DNA of 64,000 bases from assembly GCF_030315745.1 (NCBI RefSeq), contig NZ_JASXSH010000002.1:248001-312000 (forward strand). The letters are read 5' to 3'. Source of the DNA: Gordonia heveisoli (GTDB lineage: Bacteria > Actinomycetota > Actinomycetes > Mycobacteriales > Mycobacteriaceae). Of this stretch, positions 1 to 9,129 are shown in pieces (the stretch's first letter is position 1; the number at the start of each line of letters is the position of its first letter). The translations under genes and the position numbers were made by a program. The notes beneath the pieces were generated by a model that saw only the letters and a program-made list of their open reading frames with translations, searched no databases and was not told the origin of the DNA.

Positions 1-324
1 CGTCCAGATGTCGCGGGCGGGCACCCGGACGTCGCGGAGGTCGGCCGCCGAGACGCCCAGTACCGCGGGCGCACAACCGGGATCGAAGCGGATCCCGGTG
101 ACCGTCGCAGTGGTGTCGGTCGCCGCAAGGTTCGCGACGGTGTCGGGACCGGCCACCAGAAGTGTCCGCCCGGTCCAGATCAGGTCCATACACCCGTCGG
201 GATCGATACTCGAGCCACCGGCCTGCCGTTCGACCCGCCAGATCGTCGCAGGCAGCACCGCTGCCCGGACCTCACGGTAGGGCTGAGGCGGGTTCGCGCC
301 GGAGTCGGCCGTCACCTGTTCCAC
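1..324 (-). CDS. AraC-type transcriptional regulator, N-terminal part (truncated by window edge)
   Basis: The reverse strand encodes 108 residues from a GTG at 324 to the window edge with no stop. The sequence starts MEQVTADSGANPPQPYREV and contains the DGCMDLIW and AGPDTVA motifs and an RFDPG segment, which I recognise from the N-terminal sensor domain (DUF6597 type) found in front of AraC helix-turn-helix domains. The DNA-binding C-terminus would lie outside the window. It is divergent from dapD across only 28 bases, so the two promoters must overlap. The ligand is unknown. An ATG further upstream is out of frame, which supports the GTG start. Confidence 0.75.
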   Translation of the reverse strand, partial: MEQVTADSGANPPQPYREVRAAVLPATIWRVERQAGGSSIDPDGCMDLIWTGRTLLVAGPDTVANLAATDTTATVTGIRFDPGCAPAVLGVSAADLRDVRVPARDIWT

Positions 325-338
325 TATTCCTCATCGCC

Positions 339-344
339 TAGACT
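339..344 (+). promoter_or_regulatory. -10 box of dapD
   Basis: TAGACT lies 8 bases before the dapD GTG start and there is no Shine-Dalgarno sequence, so the dapD transcript is likely leaderless or nearly so. This is inferred from spacing only. Confidence 0.45.
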
Positions 345-352
345 GACGTCCC

Positions 353-1321
353 GTGACTACGACTGGCGCAATCGCAACCGGCATCGCGACCGTGACCAAC
401 GGCGGCTCCGACGACCTCGGGGTCGTCCTGGACGTCTGGTTCCCGGCACCCGAACTCAGCACTGAGACCACCTCGGAGACGACCTTCCCCGACTCCGCCG
501 CCGTCCCCGCCGAACTCCGCGAGCTCGTCGGCGTGGATGAGGCCCGCGGGGTGAAGACGATCGCCGTGCGCACCACGATCAGCGATCTGTCGGCAGCCCC
601 GGTCGACGCCTACGACGTCTACCTGCGCCTGCACCTGCTGTCGCACCGGCTCGTCAAGCCGCACGGCGCCAACCTCGACGGTCAGTTCGGGCTGCTCGCC
701 AACGTCGTGTGGACCAACCACGGTCCCTGCGCCGTCGACGGTTTCGAGCAGGTACGCGCCAAGCTGCGTGCGCGCGGACCGGTGACCGTGTACTCCATCG
801 ACAAGTTCCCGCGGATGGTCGACTACGTCGTGCCCGGCGGTGTCCGCATCGGCGACGCCGACCGCGTCCGTCTCGGCGCCCATCTGGCCGCCGGTACCAC
901 CGTCATGCACGAGGGTTTCGTCAACTTCAACGCGGGCACGCTCGGCTCGTCGATGGTCGAGGGCCGCATCTCCGCGGGCGTCGTCGTTGGCGACGGCTCC
1001 GACATCGGCGGCGGCGCGTCCACCATGGGCACTCTGTCCGGCGGCGGCAAGGAGATCATCGCGCTAGGTAAGCGCTGCCTGCTCGGCGCCAACGCCGGCT
1101 GCGGTATTCCGCTCGGCGACGACTGCGTCATCGAGGCCGGGCTGTACGTGACCGCGGGCACCAAGGTCACCGGACCCGACGGCACCAGCATCAAGGCCCG
1201 CGAACTCGCCGGCCAGTCGAATCTGCTGTTCCGGCGCAACAGCCTGACCGGCGCGGTCGAGGTGGTGCCGTGGAAGGGTGACGGCATCGCCCTCAACGAG
1301 ATGCTGCACAAGCACAACTGA
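353..1321 (+). CDS. dapD: Tetrahydrodipicolinate N-succinyltransferase (DapD)
   Basis: This 322-residue protein is a tetrahydropyridine-2,6-dicarboxylate N-succinyltransferase. It transfers succinate from succinyl-CoA in the succinylase branch of the meso-diaminopimelate/lysine pathway, in the cytoplasm. The C-terminal half shows the left-handed beta-helix hexapeptide pattern ([16 protein letters not shown], then [18 protein letters not shown] and [14 protein letters not shown]) typical of the actinobacterial DapD group, and length matches the family. It starts at GTG just after a -10-like box. The aminotransferase of the following pathway step (dapC) is encoded convergently next door, so both are conserved partners of the same route. 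Confidence 0.96.
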   Translation: MTTTGAIATGIATVTNGGSDDLGVVLDVWFPAPELSTETTSETTFPDSAAVPAELRELVGVDEARGVKTIAVRTTISDLSAAPVDAYDVYLRLHLLSHRLVKPHGANLDGQFGLLANVVWTNHGPCAVDGFEQVRAKLRARGPVTVYSIDKFPRMVDYVVPGGVRIGDADRVRLGAHLAAGTTVMHEGFVNFNAGTLGSSMVEGRISAGVVVGDGSDIGGGASTMGTLSGGGKEIIALGKRCLLGANAGCGIPLGDDCVIEAGLYVTAGTKVTGPDGTSIKARELAGQSNLLFRRNSLTGAVEVVPWKGDGIALNEMLHKHN

Positions 1322-1345
1322 GCCGGTCACGGCCGGAGCGACGAC

Positions 1346-1384
1346 GGCGCCGGTGGGATTCCCGAATGGGATCTCACCGGCGCC
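1346..1384. terminator. Bidirectional hairpin between dapD and dapC
   Basis: The arms 1346-1359 and 1371-1384 pair over 14 bases with one G-T wobble, with an 11-base loop. The hairpin sits in the 90-base gap between the convergent dapD and dapC stops. There is no T-run, as is common in actinobacterial terminators. Confidence 0.7.
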
Positions 1385-1411
1385 GATGTCATCTGTGGCG
1401 TTGTGGTCGCG

Positions 1412-2557
1412 TCAGGCGGTCAGCCGCCGTGCGGCCTCGGCGATCCGTTCGTCGGTGGCGGTCAGCGCCATCCGGACGTGGCGGACCCCGGCCGGACCGT
1501 AGAAGTCGCCCGGCGCGGCCAGGATGCCGCGGGCGGCCAACCAGTCCACGGTGTCCCGGCACGGCTCATCCCGGGTGGCCCACAGGTACAGACCGGCCCG
1601 CGACTCGTCGATGCGGAAGCCCGCGTCGAGGACGGCCGTGCGCAGCACCTCCCGGCGGGCGCGGTAGCGCTCGTACTGCGCGCGGATGTGCTCGTCGTCG
1701 GCGAGCGCGGCGGTCATCGCCCCCTGGATCGGGAAGGGCAGCATGAGTCCGGCATGTTTGCGGACCGCCAGCAGTTCGGCGATCAGCTCCCGATCGCCGG
1801 CGAAGAACCCGGCCCGGTAGGACGCCAGGTTGGAGACCTTGGACAGCGAATGCACCGCGATCAGCCCGGTGTGGTCACCATCGCAGACGCGCGGGTCCAG
1901 AATCGACAATGCCTGCTCATCCCAGCAGAGATCGAGATAGCACTCATCGGACACCAGGATCGTGCCGCGTTCCCGCGCCCACTGCACAACCTTGCGCAGA
2001 TGGTCGACGCCGAGCACCTTGCCGGTGGGATTCGACGGCGAGTTGATGAACATCAGGGCCGGCCTGGACGGTCCGAGCGCCACGGTGGAGTCGGCGCGCA
2101 CCGGAGTCGCACCGGCGAGGAGCGCACTCACCTCGTAAGTCGGATAGGCGACCTCGGGGATGACTACGACGTCACCGGCACCGACACCCAGCGTCGACGC
2201 CAGACCGGCGATCGCCTCCTTGGTGCCGATCACCGGCAGGATGCCCGACTCGTCCAAGCCGGTGACGGAGTGCCGTCTGGCCAGGGCATCGCAGGCCGCG
2301 GTGCGCAGGTCCAGGGTGCCGATCGTCGTCGGATATCCGGGAAACTCGGCGGACGCGGCCAGCGCGCGCTGGATCAGCGGGTCGACCGGATCCACCGGGG
2401 TACCGACCGACAGGTCGACGATCCCGCCGGGATGCGCGGCCGCCGTCGCCTTGGCTGCGGCGATGGTGTCCCACGGGAAGTCGGGCAGGATCGCACTCAC
2501 CCGGCGACGCCCGGCCCGTCGGCCTCCGGCTGAATCCGCGGTCACCGGTGCCGTCAC
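1412..2557 (-). CDS. dapC: Succinyldiaminopimelate aminotransferase (DapC)
   Basis: This is a fold-type I PLP aminotransferase that interconverts N-succinyl-2-amino-6-ketopimelate and N-succinyl-LL-diaminopimelate. Recognisable features are the N-terminal SAILPDFPWDTI and VDLSVGTPVDPVDP segments, the FINSPSNPTGK cofactor-binding motif, VSDECY, and the SLSKVSNLASYRAGF segment with the PLP lysine. The start at GTG 2557 overlaps the fdxA stop by four bases, implying translational coupling. GTG 2545 (11 bases after an AGGAG) and GTG 2500, where family similarity begins, are alternatives. The fdxA-dapC pairing is conserved in mycobacteria (Rv1177-Rv1178). Confidence 0.93.
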   Translation of the reverse strand: MTAPVTADSAGGRRAGRRRVSAILPDFPWDTIAAAKATAAAHPGGIVDLSVGTPVDPVDPLIQRALAASAEFPGYPTTIGTLDLRTAACDALARRHSVTGLDESGILPVIGTKEAIAGLASTLGVGAGDVVVIPEVAYPTYEVSALLAGATPVRADSTVALGPSRPALMFINSPSNPTGKVLGVDHLRKVVQWARERGTILVSDECYLDLCWDEQALSILDPRVCDGDHTGLIAVHSLSKVSNLASYRAGFFAGDRELIAELLAVRKHAGLMLPFPIQGAMTAALADDEHIRAQYERYRARREVLRTAVLDAGFRIDESRAGLYLWATRDEPCRDTVDWLAARGILAAPGDFYGPAGVRHVRMALTATDERIAEAARRLTA

Positions 2558-2880
2558 TCCTCTTGGTTCATCGGCGGCAGGGCCTTCACGAACGGTGCGT
2601 CGTAGTCGGTTTTGCCGATCTTGCTGGCACCGCCCGGCGAGCCGAGCTCGTCGAAGAAGTCGACGTTGGCACCGACGTAGGGTTCCCACTCGTCGGGCAC
2701 ATCATCTTCGTAGAAGATCGCCTCGACCGGACACACCGGCTCGCAGGCGCCACAGTCCACGCATTCGTCGGGCTGGATGTACAGGCTGCGCCCGCCCTCG
2801 TAGATGCAGTCGACCGGGCATTCCTCGACGCAAGCCTTGTCCATGACATCGACGCAAGGCTCGGCGATGATGTACGTCAC
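2554..2880 (-). CDS. fdxA: Seven-iron ferredoxin (FdxA/FdxC type)
   Basis: This 108-residue ferredoxin carries two clusters of cysteines: CVDVMDKACVEECPVDC, consistent with a [3Fe-4S] site, and CVDCGACEPVCP, a [4Fe-4S] site. The C-terminal tail (GSPGGASKIG) is as in mycobacterial FdxC. It is a small cytoplasmic electron carrier; its partners are not evident from the neighbourhood. GTG 2880 is chosen because AAGGAG lies six bases upstream. A second GTG at 2883 is too close to that ribosome binding site. The stop overlaps the dapC start. Confidence 0.95.
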   Translation of the reverse strand: MTYIIAEPCVDVMDKACVEECPVDCIYEGGRSLYIQPDECVDCGACEPVCPVEAIFYEDDVPDEWEPYVGANVDFFDELGSPGGASKIGKTDYDAPFVKALPPMNQEE

Positions 2881-3223
2881 CACACTCTCCTTCGCTGAAA
2901 ATCTGTATGCGGCAGGGGCGTCACGGCTCGCCGCGAACCCCGGTCCGGCACGACACAAGGGCTGGTTGTGCCGTCTGTGCGGACACCCGGCGGTGCTGGA
3001 TCGGCAGCCGAACAGACGGCACGCCGCGCCCCCGGGCAGTCCACCCGACAAGAGTATCCGCCCCGCATCCACGTACCGAACAGCCGCCCCCTGGCGACCT
3101 GGCCGGATATCGGGGTTTCGTAACGTGGATCACACCGCGGCGGCATGGTCGGATGATCCCGCCTTTGGAATCACGCCGCCGCGAACCCTGGTCCGCGCGC
3201 GCGAGATGCTTCATCGTGACCAC
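2881..3223. other. Intergenic region between fdxA and the cysteine dioxygenase leader
   Basis: This 343-base stretch must contain the fdxA promoter (near the AT-richer bases around 2890-2915, reading leftward) and the promoter of the rightward leader-dioxygenase unit. Open frames here have no recognisable protein features. I see no repeat or RNA gene. Confidence 0.4.
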
Positions 3224-3310
3224 ATGATCGTCGTTCCGAGCTCGGCCGAAGCCATGGGTTCCCGCACCCTGATGGCCATGCGCTGTCGTCACGTGTCCTG
3301 CTGTCGCTGA
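3224..3310 (+). CDS. Cysteine-rich leader peptide upstream of cysteine dioxygenase
   Basis: A short open frame ends in MRCRHVSCCR-stop, 81 bases before the dioxygenase start. Three cysteine codons, two of them adjacent, fall in the last nine codons, and the R-H-V-x-x-C pattern resembles putative leader peptides before sulfur genes in actinobacteria. The listed ATG at 3224 (28 residues) has a CATCGT box six bases upstream, suggesting a leaderless start. In-frame ATGs at 3254, 3272 and 3278 are also possible. Polycysteine leaders acting as cysteine-responsive attenuators have been reported in mycobacteria. Here, ribosome stalling at the Cys codons could link cysteine supply to expression of the cysteine-degrading genes downstream. 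The function is inferred. Confidence 0.6.
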   Translation: MIVVPSSAEAMGSRTLMAMRCRHVSCCR

Positions 3311-3344
3311 CACCGACGCACCCGAGCCGACCTGACCGATCCAT

Positions 3345-3370
3345 CGTCGCGACCCGTTGTCGTCGTGACG
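3345..3370 (+). promoter_or_regulatory. Candidate attenuator hairpin before the cysteine dioxygenase ribosome binding site
   Basis: The arms 3345-3353 and 3362-3370 pair over nine bases with one G-T wobble, loop of eight. The hairpin lies 34 bases after the leader stop and nine bases before the AAGGA at 3380-3384, so it could couple leader translation to downstream expression. Confidence 0.4.
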
Positions 3371-3391
3371 GATTCTCCCAAGGAACATCCG

Positions 3392-4039
3392 ATGACCTCC
3401 ACGCTCACCCGGCCCACCGTCCGGACCCCGGCCTCTCGCAGCGCCGCCGACCGCGCCCGCGCCCGCGCCGACCGCACCCTCGACCCGGCCACCGTCACCC
3501 GGCCGCGCACGCATCTCCCGACTCGGCTACGCCCGGCCGACCTCCTGCGCATCACCGATCAGGGCGTCGCCGACGTCCTCGACGGACGGCACGACCATCT
3601 CCTCCCCGCGACGTGGGACCCAGTCGAGCGCTGGGCGACGCGCATCCACGCCGACGACGACGTCGACGTCTGGCTGATCAGCTGGACTCCCGGCGAGGCG
3701 ACCGAGTTGCACGATCATGCCGGCTCCCTCGGCGCGCTGACCGTACTGTCCGGTTCGCTGCGCGAGTACCACTGGACTGGCCACGACCTCCAGGTCCGCA
3801 TCCTCGACGAGGGCGACCAGGCCGCTTTTCCACTGGGCTGGGTGCACGACGTCATCCGCAACGAACCACCCACCAACCCCGCGCCGGTCACCACCGCCAG
3901 CGCGGCGGTCGACTTGGCCACGCCGACGCTGAGCGTGCACGCCTACTCACCGCCGCTGACCGCGATGTCCTACTACGACGTCACCGAGGCGGGGCACCTG
4001 CGCCGAGACCGCACCGAGCTGACGGATCAGCCGGAATGA
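3392..4039 (+). CDS. Cysteine dioxygenase family protein
   Basis: This 215-residue cupin protein contains the metal-binding HDH pair (His107 and His109 in GEATELHDHAGS), a conserved LTVLSGSLREY strand and a WVHDV segment with the probable third histidine ligand. The family oxidises L-cysteine to cysteine sulfinate using Fe(II) and O2. About 45 basic, low-complexity residues precede the cupin. ATG 3392 is preferred over an upstream GTG because AAGGA precedes it by seven bases. Its stop overlaps the rhodanese start (ATGA), a pairing common in actinobacteria. A cysteine-rich leader peptide lies upstream. Confidence 0.9.
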   Translation: MTSTLTRPTVRTPASRSAADRARARADRTLDPATVTRPRTHLPTRLRPADLLRITDQGVADVLDGRHDHLLPATWDPVERWATRIHADDDVDVWLISWTPGEATELHDHAGSLGALTVLSGSLREYHWTGHDLQVRILDEGDQAAFPLGWVHDVIRNEPPTNPAPVTTASAAVDLATPTLSVHAYSPPLTAMSYYDVTEAGHLRRDRTELTDQPE

Positions 4040-4431
4040 CCGCCGCACGAATCCGGGTGGCCACCACCCCGCCGACCATCGACGACATCCTCGACGCCGC
4101 GCGTGCCCGTATCGATCGCCTGGCCGCCGACGAAGTCGCCGCCGAAGTCGCTTCCGGCGCAATCCTGGTCGACATCCGACCGCAGGCGCAACGCGCGGCC
4201 GAGGGGCAGGCGGCCGGTGCCATCGTCATCGAACGCAATGTGCTCGAGTGGCGCTGCGACCCCGCGAGCGACGCCCGCCTGCCTGCCGCCGTCGACCACG
4301 ACGTGCGCTGGATCATCCTGTGCTCGCAGGGATATACGTCGAGTCTGGCGGCTGCCGCGCTCCAGGACCTCGGCCTGCACCGCGCCACCGACGTCGTCGG
4401 CGGCTACGAGGCACTCAGCGCGGTGGCCTGA
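4036..4431 (+). CDS. Rhodanese-like sulfurtransferase
   Basis: This 131-residue single rhodanese domain has the catalytic cysteine Cys96 in the loop LCSQGYTSS and the substrate-entry segment LVDIRPQAQR. Such proteins move sulfane sulfur between small thiols. Overlapping the dioxygenase stop by four bases, it is co-translated with it, so it probably handles sulfur released or diverted during cysteine catabolism. The donor and acceptor are not evident. Confidence 0.9.
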   Translation: MTAARIRVATTPPTIDDILDAARARIDRLAADEVAAEVASGAILVDIRPQAQRAAEGQAAGAIVIERNVLEWRCDPASDARLPAAVDHDVRWIILCSQGYTSSLAAAALQDLGLHRATDVVGGYEALSAVA

Positions 4432-4511
4432 CCCCTCCTGCACTTAGGGGACGAACGGTTCCTCCCCGGGTTTCGTGTTCGTCGCCCAGTTGCATCGCGG
4501 GGAAGTACCGG

Positions 4512-4541
4512 AAACTCGGGGAAGAACTCCTCCCCTAGTTT
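4512..4541. terminator. Hairpin between rhodanese and cofG
   Basis: The arms 4512-4522 and 4531-4541 pair at 10 of 11 positions around an 8-base loop, in the 126-base gap between two convergent genes. The surrounding DNA repeats GGGGA/TCCCC blocks several times, so alternative pairings exist. Confidence 0.6.
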
Positions 4542-4557
4542 CGTTCCTCCCCCACTT

Positions 4558-5871
<1,314 letters not shown>

Positions 5872-5892
5872 GCGACTCACCTCCCATGAGAG

Positions 5893-7410
5893 TCATCCGA
5901 CCCCGAAAGCCGCCGGATCGAAGTTGCCGTTGCGGGCACGGAAGGACTCCGCGGTACCCGGCCACAACAGCGTCAGCCGACCACTCTCCGGGTCGACATA
6001 CCAACTGTCACATCCAGTCATCCACACTGTGCTGGCGCTGCGTTCGTCGATCTCCCGGGTGTAGGCGGCTTCCGCCTCGGCCGACACCTCCAACGACCGC
6101 ACCTGCCCGTCGCCCATGAAATCCAGTGCACCGACCACATATTCGAGCTGGGTCTCGATCATGTAGATCGCCGAGTTGTGGCCCAGCGCAGCGTTCGGGC
6201 CGTCGAGGACGAACATGTTGGGGAATCCGGTGACCACCGTGGAGGCGTATGAGGTCATCCCCTTCGACCAGTGATCGGACAGCCTGCGCGCACCGCGCCC
6301 GACGACCCGGTTCGCCGCCGGCGGGCGGGCCGCCTCGAAACCTGTTGCCATCACCAGGATGTCGAGGTCATAGCGACGACCACTGCGGGCGGTGGCCTTA
6401 CTCTCCACCACACCGACCAATGCGCTGGGCTCAAGCGTGACATTCGGCAGGCTCAGCGCCGGATAGAAATCGTCACTCAGTAGGATCCGCTTACAGCCGA
6501 TCTCGTAGTCCGGGGTGAGCAGAGCACGCAGATGCGGGTCGGGCACCTGGTCGTGGAGATGGTCGCTAGCCCGCTTGCGGATCATGTCGATGTCGGGCCG
6601 TAGTCCCAATCGTTGCGCAAACGCGCCGTCGGCCTCCCGCAGCAACCGGTTGCGGGTGTCGTCAGCCTGGGCGGGGTCGAGCATCGCGGCGCGCTCGGCC
6701 GCCGAATACGCCCGGTCTGCGCGGGGCACCACATACGGCGGGGTGCGCGAGAAGACCACCACCTCGTCGGCCACGGTGGCCAGGTGCGGAATGACCTGGA
6801 CCGCCGACGCGCCGGTCCCCACCACACCGATGCGGGCACCGGCGACCCGAAGGTCGTCGGACCAGGCTGCGGTGTGCACCACCTCGCCCGAGAAGTCCGC
6901 CAGCCCATCGATTTCGGGAATCCGCGGCTCGGACAGCCGGCCGACGGCCAGCACCAGATTCCGTGCGCGGATCGGGTGGGCGACATCGCCGGTCACCCGA
7001 TCGGCACCGGCCCGCGACGCATCGACGGTGGTGGTGATCACCCAGCGGGCGTCGTCGGCATCCCAGTGCGCCCCCTCCAGTGCGCGGCCGAACAGGATGT
7101 GCGGTGCCAGGCCCTCGTCGGTCACCGTCTGCTCCAGGTAGTCCCGGATCTCGGCACCGCTGGGATACAGCGACGACCAGTCACGCGGCGGCCGGAAGGA
7201 GAACGAATAGAGGTGTGCAGGAATATCGCAGGCGATACCCGGGTAGACGTTGTCGCGCCAGGTTCCGCCGACGGCGTCGGCCCGCTCCAGGACGACGAAG
7301 GACTCCCGACCCCGCCGCGCGAGGTGAGTCGCCATCCCGAGTCCGGCGAATCCGGCACCCACGATCGCCACGTCGACCTCGGTCGGCGACGACGGCTCCA
7401 GTGCGGTCAT
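5893..7410 (-). CDS. Class B flavin monooxygenase (Baeyer-Villiger type)
   Basis: This 505-residue NAD(P)H/FAD enzyme has the FAD-binding GxGxxG at residues 18-23, the Baeyer-Villiger fingerprint FSGEVVHTAAWS at 173-184 and a second dinucleotide motif GVVGTGASA near 195-203. VMATGFEAARPP and WMTGCDSWYVD are typical of actinobacterial members of the family. Such enzymes insert oxygen next to carbonyls or oxidise heteroatoms; the substrate is unknown. The ATG overlaps the stop of the cofH-like gene (ATGA) and cofG starts 21 bases after its stop, so it is physically embedded in the FO gene set. That is unusual and suggests a linked or hijacked function. Confidence 0.9.
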   Translation of the reverse strand: MTALEPSSPTEVDVAIVGAGFAGLGMATHLARRGRESFVVLERADAVGGTWRDNVYPGIACDIPAHLYSFSFRPPRDWSSLYPSGAEIRDYLEQTVTDEGLAPHILFGRALEGAHWDADDARWVITTTVDASRAGADRVTGDVAHPIRARNLVLAVGRLSEPRIPEIDGLADFSGEVVHTAAWSDDLRVAGARIGVVGTGASAVQVIPHLATVADEVVVFSRTPPYVVPRADRAYSAAERAAMLDPAQADDTRNRLLREADGAFAQRLGLRPDIDMIRKRASDHLHDQVPDPHLRALLTPDYEIGCKRILLSDDFYPALSLPNVTLEPSALVGVVESKATARSGRRYDLDILVMATGFEAARPPAANRVVGRGARRLSDHWSKGMTSYASTVVTGFPNMFVLDGPNAALGHNSAIYMIETQLEYVVGALDFMGDGQVRSLEVSAEAEAAYTREIDERSASTVWMTGCDSWYVDPESGRLTLLWPGTAESFRARNGNFDPAAFGVG

Positions 7411-8531
7411 GGTTGTACCTGCGGAATCGGATAACGCTGTGCGGCAGTGGGTTCGCCGTATCGGGTGGTTCGCTGTCGGGGACTGCGCCCGATACGTGTG
7501 GCGACGTCGAGGAGATCGTCGGCGCCGAGCACCAGACCGGCCTCGGCACCGGCATCCGGACGCAGCGTGCCGTCCAGCAACAGTCCGCCGATATCGTCGG
7601 CACCACCGTTCAGCAGATCGGTGACCAGGGCGCGGTCGAGTTTGGTCCAGGCCACCTGCAGATGATCGAAACGGCCGAGGGTGATCAGCCGGGCCACCGC
7701 GTGCACCGCACGAGTCTCTCGCTCCGACGGCCCGGTGGCGGCGAGTGCGGCGACCGGCGGCGGCGCGTTCTGCGGCAGCATCGGCATCAGGATCAGCTCG
7801 GTGAAACCGCCGGTCTCGTCCTGAATGCGGTTGAGCAGACGCAGATGTGCCACCTGCTGTGCCGGGGTCTCCAGATGTCCGTAGAGCAGTGTCGCGGTCG
7901 AGGTCAGGCCGACGCGGTGAGCGGCGATGATGGATGCCTCCCAGGTACTCGCCGACGGGACCGGCGCACCTCCGGCCAGCGCGGACCGGACCTCGTCGTC
8001 GAGGACCTGCGCGGCGGTGCCGGGCACCGACCCCAAGCCCGCCGCACGCAGCGCGGCGAGATGGTCATGCAGGCTCAGCCCCAGCCGGGCGGCACCGTCG
8101 TGGATCTCGGTGGGCCGGAAGGCGTGCAGATGCAGATCGGGTGCGGCGCCGACGATCCGCTCGACGAGCCGCAGATAGCCGTCCGCAGGCGCCGTGGCGG
8201 GCAACGGCCCCTGCATACAGATCTCGGTGGCACCCAGCGCGCGCGCCTCGGCGACGAGTTCCTCCAGGGTCGGCGCGGATTCGAGGGCTGCGGCCACACC
8301 GGTGTCGAGGTTGCGGTTGACCACGAAGGTGAAGGCCGTCGGGTCGGTGACCCGGGCGCGGGCGGAGTCGGCGAGACCGGCGAGTTCGTCCAGTTCGGCG
8401 CCGGCGGCACCGAGCAGGGCCACCCACTCCCGATCGTCGAGGGTCGCCGGGTTCTCACGTACCCGGCTCAACGCACTTCGGACGTCCCCGACGGGGGCGT
8501 GGATGTCCTCGGCCCACGCGCGCAACACCAT
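7407..8531 (-). CDS. CofH-like protein lacking the radical-SAM cysteine motif
   Basis: This 374-residue protein aligns along its length with the CofH half of FbiC: RAWAEDIHAP...GDVRSAL at the N-terminus, FTFVVNRN, GATEICMQG, LHLHAFRPTEI, SVPGTAAQVLDDEVR, YGHLETP, IQDETGGFTE, GGADDIGG and GRSPRQRTT. CofH normally joins tyrosine to the ribitylaminouracil intermediate by radical chemistry. Between NRN (72-74) and GATEICMQG (100-108), where CofH carries NxTNxCxxxCxxC, there are only about 25 residues and no cysteine. Canonical cluster chemistry is therefore not expected. Start ATG 8531 follows TAGAGT by six bases (leaderless). First gene of the operon with a monooxygenase and cofG. It could be a pseudoenzyme, a degenerating gene, or repurposed. 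Confidence 0.85.
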   Translation of the reverse strand: MVLRAWAEDIHAPVGDVRSALSRVRENPATLDDREWVALLGAAGAELDELAGLADSARARVTDPTAFTFVVNRNLDTGVAAALESAPTLEELVAEARALGATEICMQGPLPATAPADGYLRLVERIVGAAPDLHLHAFRPTEIHDGAARLGLSLHDHLAALRAAGLGSVPGTAAQVLDDEVRSALAGGAPVPSASTWEASIIAAHRVGLTSTATLLYGHLETPAQQVAHLRLLNRIQDETGGFTELILMPMLPQNAPPPVAALAATGPSERETRAVHAVARLITLGRFDHLQVAWTKLDRALVTDLLNGGADDIGGLLLDGTLRPDAGAEAGLVLGADDLLDVATRIGRSPRQRTTRYGEPTAAQRYPIPQVQP

Positions 8532-8537
8532 GCTCAC

Positions 8538-8543
8538 ACTCTA
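8538..8543 (-). promoter_or_regulatory. -10 box of the cofH-like operon (leaderless)
   Basis: On the reverse strand TAGAGT is followed by six bases and then the ATG at 8531. It indicates that the cofH-like / monooxygenase / cofG set has its own promoter. Confidence 0.6.
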
Positions 8544-8595
8544 ACGTCAGGCGCCGAACCCGCCCTCGGGCCGAGTGGTCCGCTCCGGGCGCGCA

Positions 8596-9129
8596 CTATC
8601 TGCCTGCCCGCTTGCGGCCGGATTTCGTCTTCTTGGCCGGGCTTTTCTTCTGGGCCGGGCTCGTCTTCTTGGCCGTGCTCGTCTTTTGGGCCGGGCTCGT
8701 CGTGGTGGCCGGTGTGGCCTGTCGCGCACTGCCGGGCTTACCCGGGGCGGTGGCCGCCTTGCCCTTCGGTGCCGGCAGGCGACCCGAGAGGATCAGCACG
8801 GCCGGCAGCCCCGCGCCGAAGGCGAGCAGCAGCATCGTCGGGACGGTCTCCGACGCATCCCCGGCGAGCACCACATCCCCGCCTGGTCCCGGCACCGCGC
8901 CGAGGAACACCCCGACCATCCACCCGGCCAGCGGCGCATATCGCCAGCCGGTCGCAGTGAATCCGGCCGCCAGCCACAGCAGCACACAGTTCACCAGGCC
9001 ACCGACGAGTCCGGCCACCGGCCAGGCGACCCCACCGAAACGCGTGTACGCGAAGAACAGCGACAAGACGCCGACCACCAGCCCGTCCACGACGAGCAGG
9101 GCGAGCATCACCCGGTCGACGACGCGCAT
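8596..9129 (-). CDS. Conserved four-helix membrane protein with Lys/Ala-rich tail (Rv1171-like position)
   Basis: This 177-residue protein has four predicted membrane helices (residues about 7-27, 36-58, 66-82 and 93-113) followed by a roughly 60-residue tail of alternating PAKK, SPAQK and TSTAKK-like motifs ending in GRKRAGR. The tail is strongly basic and disordered, reminiscent of histone-like tails, and should lie in the cytoplasm, where it could bind nucleic acid or acidic lipid. It overlaps mshB by one base (ATGA), as the corresponding M. tuberculosis gene is beside mshB. No function is known to me. Confidence 0.8.
   Translation of the reverse strand: MRVVDRVMLALLVVDGLVVGVLSLFFAYTRFGGVAWPVAGLVGGLVNCVLLWLAAGFTATGWRYAPLAGWMVGVFLGAVPGPGGDVVLAGDASETVPTMLLLAFGAGLPAVLILSGRLPAPKGKAATAPGKPGSARQATPATTTSPAQKTSTAKKTSPAQKKSPAKKTKSGRKRAGR

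Noticed and set aside
7407..8531. CofH-like gene as a frameshifted normal cofH
   Set aside because: The segment between NRN and GATEICMQG is too short to hold the motif and no reading frame of it encodes the required cysteines. The reading frame on both sides is the same and matches CofH, so this is a replacement or deletion rather than a frameshift.
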